Source of the DNA: Fortiea contorta PCC 7126
GTDB lineage: Bacteria > Cyanobacteriota > Cyanobacteriia > Cyanobacteriales > Nostocaceae
DNA length: 64,000 bases
Direction of reading: 5' to 3'
Assembly (NCBI RefSeq): GCF_000332295.1
Contig: NZ_KB235930.1
Location: 4,119,895-4,183,894, forward strand
The notes beneath the pieces were generated by a model that saw only the letters and a program-made list of their open reading frames with translations, searched no databases and had not been told where the DNA came from. Every line of letters starts with the position of its first letter. Within the stretch, counting starts at the first letter, position 1. The position numbers were made by a program, and so were the translations under genes. Shown piece by piece: positions 11,346 through 19,913 of the stretch.

Positions 11346-11560
11346 GACTTTATCCAGTATTTGAGAGCGTTATTTATAGCTTAATTGATTAAGAGTGGTA
11401 GCTAGCTGCTGATTGTTTATTAGTATAATTGTGCGAAAATTTATTTTAAGCTCTGCTGACTACACACTATCAATAAATGCACTCAGAGCGATCGCATTTT
11501 TTTCTAACTCCTGCCACAATATTGATACAAGCTGCATCTCCATTCCATCAGCAACCACCT

Positions 11561-13033
11561 ATGCTTATCCAAGATAAACAACAACACAACTGGAAACCCA
11601 TCATCAAAAAATTTGAGGCTGTGTTGGGCAAAAACGGCGTAGTTCAACGCAAGGAAGAACTCATTACCTATGAGTGTGATGGGTTATCTTGCTATCGCCA
11701 ACGCCCAGCACTGGTGGTGCTACCTAGAACAACAGCACAAGTTGCGGCGGCAGTGAAGATATGCAATGAATATTCCATACCCTTCATTGCGCGTGGTTCT
11801 GGTACTGGTTTATCTGGTGGTGCTTTACCGTTAGAGAATTCGGTTTTAATTGTTACTTCCTTAATGCGGCAAATACTAAATATAGATTTAGAAAATCAAC
11901 GCGCTATCGTCCAACCAGGGGTAATTAATAGTTGGGTAACACAAGCTGTCAGTGGTGCGGGATTTTACTACGCTCCCGATCCTTCTAGCCAAATTATCTG
12001 CTCAATTGGGGGTAATATTGCTGAAAATTCTGGTGGAGTGCATTGTCTCAAGTATGGTGTTACCACTAACCACGTTTTAGGGTTAAAAATTGTCACGGCT
12101 GAGGGTGAAATTGTCGATTTGGGTGGACAAATTCCCGAAATGCCCGGTTATGATTTAACAGGCGTATTTGTCGGTTCAGAAGGTACTTTAGGAATCGCTA
12201 CAGAAATTACTCTTAAAATTCTTAAAAGTGCCGAGTCAATTTGTGTATTACTAGCAGATTTTACCAGCGTTGAAGCAGCAGGGGCTAGTGTTTCTGATAT
12301 CATCAGCGCCGGGATTATTCCTGGTGGAATGGAAATGATGGATAATTTCAGCATCAATGCTGTGGAAGATGTTGTCGCCACAAATTGTTATCCCCGTGAT
12401 GCAACAGCTATTCTGTTAGTAGAAATTGATGGTTTGGAAATCGAAGTTGCTGAAAATAAACAGCGAGTGGCAGAAATTTGTCGCCAGAATGGAGCACGAA
12501 ATGTCACCTCTGCCAGTGACCCCGAAACCCGATTAAAATTGTGGAAAGGACGCAAAGCTGCTTTCGCGGCTGCTGGAAATTTAAGCCCAGATTATTATGT
12601 TCAAGATGGCGTTATTCCTCGAACTCAATTACCTTATGTACTGCGAGAAATTGAGGCTTTAAGTCAAAAATTTGGCTACCCGGTTGCTAATGTATTCCAT
12701 GCTGGTGATGGTAATCTTCATCCACTAATTCTTTATGATAATTCCCTACCTGGAGCTTTAGAAAAGGTGGAAGAATTAGGAGGAGAAATTCTTAAACTTT
12801 GCGTAAAAGTTGGTGGTAGTATTTCTGGTGAACATGGTATAGGTGCTGATAAAAAGTGCTACATGCCAGAAATGTTTAGTGCAGCCGATTTAGAAACTAT
12901 GCAATGGGTAAGACAAGTTTTTAATCCCCAAGGTTTAGCAAATCCGGGTAAGATGTTTCCGACACCACGCACTTGCGGTGAAGCAGCAAATTCTGCTAAT
13001 TTCAAACAGTTTGAAGGTGTGGAAAGATTTTAA
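11561..13033 (+). CDS. glcD: Glycolate dehydrogenase, FAD-binding subunit
   Basis: A 490-residue FAD enzyme oxidising glycolate to glyoxylate in photorespiratory salvage. The FAD-binding type-4 domain shows FIARGSGTGLSGGALP and CSIGGNIAENSGGVHCLKYG. The C-terminal oxidase domain carries NVFHAGDGNLHPLI and ISGEHGIGADKKCYMPEMF, which hold active-site His/Glu residues. I chose the ATG at 11561 (MLIQDKQQHNWKP) because homologous proteins begin close to this motif; an in-frame ATG at 11477 would add 28 residues without family likeness. No glcE/glcF genes are adjacent, as usual in cyanobacteria where GlcD stands alone. Confidence 0.9.
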   Translation: MLIQDKQQHNWKPIIKKFEAVLGKNGVVQRKEELITYECDGLSCYRQRPALVVLPRTTAQVAAAVKICNEYSIPFIARGSGTGLSGGALPLENSVLIVTSLMRQILNIDLENQRAIVQPGVINSWVTQAVSGAGFYYAPDPSSQIICSIGGNIAENSGGVHCLKYGVTTNHVLGLKIVTAEGEIVDLGGQIPEMPGYDLTGVFVGSEGTLGIATEITLKILKSAESICVLLADFTSVEAAGASVSDIISAGIIPGGMEMMDNFSINAVEDVVATNCYPRDATAILLVEIDGLEIEVAENKQRVAEICRQNGARNVTSASDPETRLKLWKGRKAAFAAAGNLSPDYYVQDGVIPRTQLPYVLREIEALSQKFGYPVANVFHAGDGNLHPLILYDNSLPGALEKVEELGGEILKLCVKVGGSISGEHGIGADKKCYMPEMFSAADLETMQWVRQVFNPQGLANPGKMFPTPRTCGEAANSANFKQFEGVERF

Positions 13034-13047
13034 TCTAGCTCATTTTA

Positions 13048-13110
13048 ACGCAGAGAAGCCGACTTGAGCAAAACGTCCGTCACGCGGAGTCAGCGCGGAG
13101 GTACGCAGAG
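13048..13110. repeat. Degenerate intergenic repeat of the 'cgcagag...cgcggag' type
   Basis: Related short words (acgcagag, acgcggag, gcgcggag, acgcagag) recur within about 60 bases after glcD. This is the look of the dispersed GC-rich degenerate repeats scattered in filamentous cyanobacterial genomes. No coding potential. Confidence 0.5.
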
Positions 13111-13283
13111 TTTTCAAAATTTAAATCAGCAGATGCGAATTAGGAAAACTCTGTTTTTGTTGACGCCTCTATGTGAGATTTTCTTATTTTGATAGTATGT
13201 TATTTTGTCTCTACATAATCCGGAGGGACTAAATTTATTTTGTAGTTATATGTATCCCTTCACTAGGAAGTCAAACCTACATA

Positions 13284-14525
13284 ATGAATCGGTTTGCTCG
13301 CCGTTGTTTTTGTTACTTGCTATGTTTGGAATTAATATTATGCTTAGTTGCATTTGCACTCCCTTCAGGTTCAGTTTATTACCAAAAAGCAAGTCCTCCA
13401 ACCACAGCAGAAATTCGTGGCGTTTGGCTAACTAATGTTGCTAGTGGTGTATTTTTTGTACCGTGGGGAATTAACCGTGCTTTGCACCAACTATCGGCAC
13501 TTAATTTTAATACGATTTATCCTGTAGTTTGGAATCGAGGATACACTTTTTATCACAGTGTTGTTGCTGAAAATGTTACAGGTGCTAAGGTTCAACCTTT
13601 GCTGAAATTTATGCATGGTGGACAGGATGTTTTAGCAAAATTGATTAAACTTGCTAAACCTCAAAGATTAAGTGTTATTCCTTGGTTTGAATATGGTTTG
13701 ATGACGCCGTTTGATTCAGAATTAGCTCGGCGCTATCCTGATTGGTTGACGATTGGACAAGCGGGTGTAAACTCTGTTAAAGAAACATCACCTGAAGATA
13801 TCAATCATAACTTTGCTATTAAATTAGCTTGGCTAAATCCTTTGCATCCGCAAGTTCAGGAGTTTATTAAGGCATTAATTGTTGAGGTTGTAAGTAATTA
13901 TGATGTGGATGGAATTCAGTTAGATGATCATTTTGGAATGCCGGTACAGTTTGGTTATGATCCCTTAACTATTCAACTTTATCAGCAAGAACATGAGGGT
14001 AAAAGTCCTCCCAAAGATTTTTTTAATCCAGAATGGATGGGTTGGCGAGCGAATAAAATTACTAATTTTATGGCAGCAATTTATCAAGGGGTGAAAGCAG
14101 TTAAACCTGATGCTAAAATTTCTCTATCTCCCAATTCTCAAGCTTTTGCTTATAAATATTATTTACAAAATTGGGAAGATTGGATCAAAAAAGGTTTAGT
14201 AGATGAGTTAATTTTGCAAGTATATCGAGATGACAAAAAAAGTTTTATTAATGAATTAGAACAGCCATCTGTAGAATTTGCTCGCAGTCAAATTCCTGTA
14301 GGTGTGGGGATATCTACGGGTACTTTGCGTGACCCTGTGGAAATTGCACAGATTATAGAACAGGTCGAGGCAGTGCGCGATCGCCAATTTCCCGGACTCT
14401 CTTTTTTCTACTGGGAAAGTTTATGGGGTTACATCTCACCTGAGTCACCCCAACAAAGACGCAGGGCTTTTTCAGAAATATTTGATACTAAAGCTACAAG
14501 ACCATTACTGAGGAATTCAAAATGA
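13284..14525 (+). CDS. Secreted glycoside hydrolase family 10-like protein (DUF187/GHL10)
   Basis: A 413-residue protein with an N-terminal signal or anchor helix (CYLLCLELILCLVAFALP), then a TIM-barrel-like domain starting EIRGVWLTNVASGV. FNTIYPVVWNRGYTFYHS, WLNPLHPQVQEFI, DVDGIQLDDHFGMP and DELILQVYRDD match the bacterial GHL10/DUF187 family, where acidic residues such as those in QLDDH are the candidate catalytic groups. The family is thought to act on cell-wall or extracellular polysaccharides; substrate unknown. A frame at 13205-13435 in another phase is a shadow. The next gene starts 35 bases downstream, so co-transcription is possible. Confidence 0.85.
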   Translation: MNRFARRCFCYLLCLELILCLVAFALPSGSVYYQKASPPTTAEIRGVWLTNVASGVFFVPWGINRALHQLSALNFNTIYPVVWNRGYTFYHSVVAENVTGAKVQPLLKFMHGGQDVLAKLIKLAKPQRLSVIPWFEYGLMTPFDSELARRYPDWLTIGQAGVNSVKETSPEDINHNFAIKLAWLNPLHPQVQEFIKALIVEVVSNYDVDGIQLDDHFGMPVQFGYDPLTIQLYQQEHEGKSPPKDFFNPEWMGWRANKITNFMAAIYQGVKAVKPDAKISLSPNSQAFAYKYYLQNWEDWIKKGLVDELILQVYRDDKKSFINELEQPSVEFARSQIPVGVGISTGTLRDPVEIAQIIEQVEAVRDRQFPGLSFFYWESLWGYISPESPQQRRRAFSEIFDTKATRPLLRNSK

Positions 14526-14559
14526 ATAAATTAGGTTTAGCAGGTATCCTATCTGCTGA

Positions 14560-15162
14560 ATGTCTGCAAATTATAGGTCAGAAAAGTTGATACAATTAGT
14601 GCTTGCCAAAACTGAATTGAGCTTTACATTACAATGGACTGCCGCTACTTTTAGCGGTTTTTTACTGAGTTTATTATTCATTGAAATTGGCGAAAAGTCG
14701 GATATGGGAGTACTGCAAGCTGTGGTAGGTGGGCTAGCAGTCGCTGTTTCTCAAAGCTTAGTGCTCAGACACCATACATTATCCTTCAAGTGGGTGTTAT
14801 CAACTGTGTTGGGTTGGGCGGTGATTACAGCTATCGGTATTGGTGCTCTTGGTTGGATGGTACCGACAACTCAGCAGTTACCTTTAAGAATCTTTTCCGG
14901 GTTGATTGCTGGCGCTACTGGCGGTTTTGGACTGGGATTCGCTCAATGGTTAGCAATCTACAAATTAGCCCCCTCCGCTTGGCGATGGATATTCATCAGC
15001 GCCGTAAGTTGGACTGTAGCAGTACCCGTGGGTTCTGTTATTGGCAGCATCTTACGCCAATTGACACAATTATATTTAGGTGAAATCGTCGGATTAGCCA
15101 TCACCTGGTTGTTGGTTGCTGTCTTGACGGGTATGAAAGCTGATAAATTGCTGCCAAGGTAG
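14560..15162 (+). CDS. Conserved hypothetical integral membrane protein
   Basis: A 200-residue protein with five or six hydrophobic segments. Examples are FSGFLLSLLFIEIG, VVGGLAVAVSQSLVL, WAVITAIGIGALGWM, GATGGFGLGFAQWLAI and VGSVIGSILRQL. Gly-rich helices and repeated Q-x-L motifs suggest internally related helical hairpins. I recognise it only as a type of membrane protein frequent in Nostocales, with no assigned function. It may be co-transcribed with the upstream hydrolase. No conserved polar active-site motif is visible. Confidence 0.75.
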   Translation: MSANYRSEKLIQLVLAKTELSFTLQWTAATFSGFLLSLLFIEIGEKSDMGVLQAVVGGLAVAVSQSLVLRHHTLSFKWVLSTVLGWAVITAIGIGALGWMVPTTQQLPLRIFSGLIAGATGGFGLGFAQWLAIYKLAPSAWRWIFISAVSWTVAVPVGSVIGSILRQLTQLYLGEIVGLAITWLLVAVLTGMKADKLLPR

Positions 15163-15591
15163 TTTGTCTTTTATTATTCCTTGCTCCCCTATTCCCTTTG
15201 GCTCCTGAGGCTGATAATGTTTTATCCTGGGAGGGATGCATCCTCTTCACGGGCTGATAATACTAAATAATAATGATATTAAGAATTGTCACGAAAAATT
15301 AATAAATCACTTGATTCCACTGAAGACATATGCAACAATCTTGGGTAATTATTAACAATCAAATCCACTGAATTTGCACTAACCTGCTATTTATGTTCGT
15401 ATTCAGAGAGCAGGGTTTATTAAACTTACCGCCATAAAATTTCTGATATTTCTGGTCAGAAGTAAAAACAGCAAAAATTGTCGATGAAAAAGGGCTAACG
15501 ACCCTAGAATTTTAGGCGCTAAAAAGCATTTTACCAGCGCGATCGCAGAGAGCGCCTAGATGAGTCAATACAACCATACAGGGACTCTCGG
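15163..15591. promoter_or_regulatory. Upstream region of the histidine kinase, with inverted repeat
   Basis: No gene seen. An inverted repeat, TAGGCGCT (15513-15520) and AGCGCCTA (15551-15558), encloses a HIP1 'gcgatcgc' and ends 33 bases before the kinase ATG. It could shape the leader of the transcript. The rest is AT-rich. Confidence 0.4.
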
Positions 15592-17835
15592 ATGAATATT
15601 AATCAATCGGAATCAACTGCAAAGTTGACAAATCTATCAACCCCATATTTTCTTACCGGCACAGAGGTAGATGAAAAAAATAGTGGCGAGCAGTTTTTAT
15701 TGAGCATGTATGATTCTGTGCAGGCATCAATTTTTGTGGTAGATGTTTTAAAAGATGGGGATTTCGAGTACGTGGCGCTCAATCCGACTCATGAACGGTG
15801 GTTAGGGATGAGATCAGAGGATCTCAGAGGGAAAAAACCAGAAGATATTCTCTCGCCAGTCGATGCTGCTACCGTGCGTCAGCACTACACTGAGTGCGTA
15901 TTATTTGGCAAAACCATTTCCTATGAACAATGCTTGCAATTCCAGGGAATTAAAACTTGGTGGAGTACAACCCTGACACCATTGCGGGACGTTAACGCCA
16001 GAATTTATCGATTGATTGGGACTAGTAGTAAAATTAGTGTCGGCGGGTACATAGGACAAAGTGAACGATTTCAGATAGAACGGGAGCGATTATTAGAAGC
16101 GATCGCCCGGAGAATTCGCCAAGCACAAAATTTAGAAACAATTGTGCAAAAAACAGTCAAAGAACTGCGACAAATATTAGAGAGCGATCGCCTCCTCATT
16201 TACCAGTTTCAGCCAGATGGTAGCGGGATCATCATTGCAGAATCGACCATAGCAGCTAGCGGGCCTTTACTCGGAAAAAATATCCAAGACCCCTGTTTTA
16301 ACTCCCAACATCGAGAACGTTACAGGCGCGGTTGTATTCAAGTAATTGAAGATATTTACGCCGCCGGCTTACACCCTTGTCAAAGAGATTTTCTCGCTTC
16401 ATTACAGGTGAGAGCCAATTTAGTTGTACCAATTCTGTTAAATGAAGATTTGTGGGGACTATTAATTGCTCAACATTGTCTAGAACCCCATCAATGGGAA
16501 CAAAAAGAAACCGAATTACTCAAACAAATAGCCGCCCAAATTGCGATCGCCGCCCAGCAAACACAACTACAACAGCAAATACAAAATCTGAAAGCACAGC
16601 TACAGTCACAGTTGGAGCATCGACGCGACTATCAAGCCCTATTAAGACGCATTACCGCACAAATCCGCGACAATGTAGACGAGGCTCACATATTACCAAC
16701 CGTGATCCAAGAATTAGCAGATTTATGGCAACTTGATCGTTGCCAAATCGAAATTTATAGCCCATGTCATACTTCAGTCACAGTCGCTTACGAATATACA
16801 GCCAGTTTACCGATGTGTCTAGGATTAACTAGACAGATTGCAGACTTTCCCGAAGTTTATCCGCAACTATTGCGAAAACAAGTCGTACAAAGCGTAGAAA
16901 TTATACCAGGATGGCATCCCAAGTTATTAATCGTCAGTCAGATGGCTTGTCCCATCTTTGATCAGCAAGGAATAATTGGTAATCTTTGGTTAATTAGACC
17001 AGAACAAGAAGCATTCGACGAATTTGAGATCGCTTTGGTGCAACAAATTGCAGATGAATGTGCGATCGCCATTCGTCGCGCCAGACTCCAGGAAATCACC
17101 CAAGTGCACGTGAGAGAAATCGAAAAAATTGAACACATCAAAAATGAATTTCTCCGTACCCTTTCCCATGAACTGCGGACACCCATAACCAGCATCAGCC
17201 TTGCAGCTCAAACCCTGGAGGGCGTGCTCACACCAGAGGGAGTATTAGATCCAGAGCTAGTTCCGCAACTTTTGCAGATTTTGCACAACGAATGCAGTCG
17301 AGGTAGTAAATTAATTAACGACCTACTCACACTCACATATCTCGAAGCCACACCAGATCCCCAAACTTTAATCACCATCGACTTACAAACTTGGCTCCCC
17401 CCCATTGTCGAGTCTTTTCGAGAACTCACCGCTTGTCAAAGACAGCAATTAAACCTGACGATTGAAACTGATCTCCCGCCTTTACAAACGGATATTATCC
17501 GACTAGAGCGGATTTTTACCGAACTATTAAGCCATGTCTGCAAACATACACCGTCAGGAGAATCAATCACCGTATCTGCTAATTTGGTTATGGATACAGT
17601 GCAAATTAGCTTCCACAACTCCGGCTTAGAAATTCCTGCTCAACAGATGTCGCGGATTTTTGAGCCGTTCTATCGCCTTTCTAAAAATGACCCCTGGAAA
17701 TACAGCGGTACAGGTCTAGAATTATCCTTGGTGCAGAAAATGGTCAAACACCTGGGGGGGAAAATTCATCTAGAAAGTAGCGGGAGTGAGACGACATTTA
17801 TTGTAGAATTTCCTCTTGGAGCTTGGCAAAGATAA
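15592..17835 (+). CDS. Sensor histidine kinase, PAS-GAF-GAF-HisKA-HATPase
   Basis: A 747-residue cytoplasmic sensor without membrane helices. A PAS domain (about 35-150) is followed by GAF 1 (about 175-325), coiled coil, GAF 2 (about 350-505), HisKA with the phospho-accepting His in LSHELRTPITS, and a HATPase domain. GAF 1 resembles phytochrome/cyanobacteriochrome GAFs and keeps a Cys at the bilin-attachment position (HPCQRDFLASLQVRANL), but the usual next His is Gln. In the ATPase part the N-box reads ELLSHVCKHTPSG, where Asn-Asn is expected, and the G2 box reads GTGLELSL instead of GTGLGL. Kinase activity may therefore be weak. No response regulator is adjacent. Confidence 0.9.
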   Translation: MNINQSESTAKLTNLSTPYFLTGTEVDEKNSGEQFLLSMYDSVQASIFVVDVLKDGDFEYVALNPTHERWLGMRSEDLRGKKPEDILSPVDAATVRQHYTECVLFGKTISYEQCLQFQGIKTWWSTTLTPLRDVNARIYRLIGTSSKISVGGYIGQSERFQIERERLLEAIARRIRQAQNLETIVQKTVKELRQILESDRLLIYQFQPDGSGIIIAESTIAASGPLLGKNIQDPCFNSQHRERYRRGCIQVIEDIYAAGLHPCQRDFLASLQVRANLVVPILLNEDLWGLLIAQHCLEPHQWEQKETELLKQIAAQIAIAAQQTQLQQQIQNLKAQLQSQLEHRRDYQALLRRITAQIRDNVDEAHILPTVIQELADLWQLDRCQIEIYSPCHTSVTVAYEYTASLPMCLGLTRQIADFPEVYPQLLRKQVVQSVEIIPGWHPKLLIVSQMACPIFDQQGIIGNLWLIRPEQEAFDEFEIALVQQIADECAIAIRRARLQEITQVHVREIEKIEHIKNEFLRTLSHELRTPITSISLAAQTLEGVLTPEGVLDPELVPQLLQILHNECSRGSKLINDLLTLTYLEATPDPQTLITIDLQTWLPPIVESFRELTACQRQQLNLTIETDLPPLQTDIIRLERIFTELLSHVCKHTPSGESITVSANLVMDTVQISFHNSGLEIPAQQMSRIFEPFYRLSKNDPWKYSGTGLELSLVQKMVKHLGGKIHLESSGSETTFIVEFPLGAWQR

Positions 17836-17890
17836 AGGTAATCTTGTACTAGCAAATCCGTGAGAAGTTTGCTAATATGGGTTTTCGTGT

Positions 17891-17962
<72 letters not shown>

Positions 17963-17988
17963 CTACCGTTAAAAGCTTAAACACTTAA

Positions 17989-19530
17989 CTAAATCAGAGC
18001 TTTAATCAAATATTGTGCCAGGGTAAAGGCATCAACACCTAACTCTGTGCGCTCGTGGGCTGCTAAAATACCTGCTTGTGAATGCCACCAAGCAGCAGTG
18101 GCGACAATATCCTCAACGGGAATTTTTCTAGTGATAGTTTGGGCTAATAATCCACCGAGTAAGCCTGTGAGTACATCGCCACTACCACCACGGGCTAAAG
18201 CTGGGGTACTTTCCGGATTAATCCAAACTGCGCCTTGGGGATTGGCTACAGCCGTTCTCGCTCCTTTTAACAAGATGATAGCCCCTGTCTGCGTCGCAGC
18301 GGATTGTACAGATGTGATTCTATCTTGATTAGCGTCCGGAGTTTCCGGAAATAATCGCTTAAATTCACCTGTGTGGGGTGTGAGGATAGTTACAGCTTGG
18401 CGGTTTTGCAAGGTGGGGATGGTTCCCATTTGTGCCAGGATATTCAAACCGTCAGCATCGAGAATCAAAGGGCGATCGCTCTCTATAACTTGTTGGACAA
18501 TGGGGGTAGCATCTGCAGTTAAACCAGGGCCACAAGCGATCGCCTGAAATGCACTTAAATTCACCTTCTCTGGTAATTGTAACTGAGCAATCGCCCCCGA
18601 CTCTGTTTCCGGACAACCAACAATCAGCGCTTCTGGTAAATGTGACACCAACAGCGGTTTGAGAGATTCTGGTACCGCTATCGACAGCATCCCCACACCG
18701 CTAGCACGAGCACCCAAACCTGTTAAAATTGCCCCACCAGCATAGCGTCGCGAACCGCAAATTAACAATAAATGTCCCTCTTTATACTTGTGGGTGACTG
18801 GGGGACGAGGTAAAGGTAACGTTGACAACGCCGTGGCTTGAGTAATGCGTCTAATTTTTGGTGCATCTTTTAATATAGCTTGCACATCCGCCAAGGGAAT
18901 ATCAAAATCAATTAACTCAGCTTTACCGACATAATCTAGAGCTTGGTCTTGTAATAAACCCCGCTTCCACAAACCCAAACAAAAAGTATGAGTAGCTCGA
19001 ATTGCAGTTCCCAAAACTGCACCCGTATCAGTGTGTAAACCAGATGGTAAATCTATGCTGAAAATTGGTTGATGCAGTGCGTTGAAATGATTAATGGCTG
19101 TAGCGATCGCCTCAGTAATATTTCTTGTCAAGCCAAAGCCAAATAACCCATCAACAATTAAATCACAATCTGGCAATTCTTCCACATTTTCATAACAGCA
19201 AATACCCAAACTCTGAGCATATTGCAAATGTTGAGAAGTTAATTCTTTGAGTTGAGAAAAAGGACTATAAAGCCAAACAAAATAACCGCGAAAATGTAAT
19301 TCACGGGCGACAACTAAAGCATCAGCCCCATTATGTCCAGGGCCAATTAAAAACCCCACACGAAAATTAATCTGGGGAATAATTTGTTGAATACGACGAG
19401 CAATTAATCCCGCCACCTTTTCCATCAAAGCTGCTACAGGCATTCCAGCGGCAAAAATTCGCGCTTCAATATCTCGCATTTGCGCTGCGGTAACAACGAT
19501 TTGGGAAATTTGTTCCTGCCTATTTTGCAT
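17989..19530 (-). CDS. nnr: Bifunctional NAD(P)H-hydrate repair enzyme
   Basis: A 513-residue fusion that repairs hydrated nicotinamide cofactors. The N-terminal YjeF_N domain (about 1-225) epimerises NAD(P)HX, with GPGHNGADALVVAREL for the nucleotide loop, VDGLFGFGL and SIDLPSGLHTDTG. The C-terminal carbohydrate-kinase-like domain (about 235-510) is the ADP-dependent dehydratase, with HLLLICGSRRYAGGA, ACGPGLTADA, LDADGLNIL and the anion hole/catalytic loop ARGGSGDVLTGLLGGL. In the first loop the usual N-N-G-G-D-G reads H-N-G-A-D-A, a moderate variation. It is convergent with the tRNA gene. Confidence 0.95.
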   Translation of the reverse strand: MQNRQEQISQIVVTAAQMRDIEARIFAAGMPVAALMEKVAGLIARRIQQIIPQINFRVGFLIGPGHNGADALVVARELHFRGYFVWLYSPFSQLKELTSQHLQYAQSLGICCYENVEELPDCDLIVDGLFGFGLTRNITEAIATAINHFNALHQPIFSIDLPSGLHTDTGAVLGTAIRATHTFCLGLWKRGLLQDQALDYVGKAELIDFDIPLADVQAILKDAPKIRRITQATALSTLPLPRPPVTHKYKEGHLLLICGSRRYAGGAILTGLGARASGVGMLSIAVPESLKPLLVSHLPEALIVGCPETESGAIAQLQLPEKVNLSAFQAIACGPGLTADATPIVQQVIESDRPLILDADGLNILAQMGTIPTLQNRQAVTILTPHTGEFKRLFPETPDANQDRITSVQSAATQTGAIILLKGARTAVANPQGAVWINPESTPALARGGSGDVLTGLLGGLLAQTITRKIPVEDIVATAAWWHSQAGILAAHERTELGVDAFTLAQYLIKALI

Positions 19531-19913
19531 TAGTTATGAGTTGTTATTTAACTCTTCACTTTTTAAAGAATAGGATAAAAAGCGTCAAAGCGTACCAGCA
19601 AGGCTGTAAGAGAATGTTTGAAAAGTCCTCTTCCCTGTATCAAAAGTTTTAGATCCCTCTAAATCTACGCCATTTGCTATAACGGGGGGAACCCCCCAGG
19701 GCGAACGCATCTAAATTATACTTGCTTACCACCAACGAGAATCGCTTTCAAGCCTTTAGAATTGCTACCAAGTTAAAGGTTAAAGAGAACTTCTCAAAAC
19801 CTCTGAATGTCGGGTATCAGTAGGTGCCATAACGGCTCCCGTTAAAGATAAAAAAACACATTTTTTGTTACTTTCAGTATATATATTGTGGAATGTGTTT
19901 CTTGGAAGTTATC
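19531..19913. other. Intergenic region between nnr and the WD40 gene
   Basis: Neither a gene nor a frame of note is present. It holds a short hairpin AACGG/CCGTT (about 19831-19843), a 'gggggga...ccccccag' stretch near 19685-19700 resembling dispersed repeats, and a terminator for the WD40 gene. Confidence 0.5.
19850..19900 (-). terminator. Putative terminator of the WD40 gene
   Basis: Arms AAACACATT (19854-19862) and AATGTGTTT (19892-19900) can pair. In the minus-strand transcript the second arm runs into a T-tract. It sits 14 bases past the WD40 gene stop. The loop (29 nt) is long. Confidence 0.5.
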
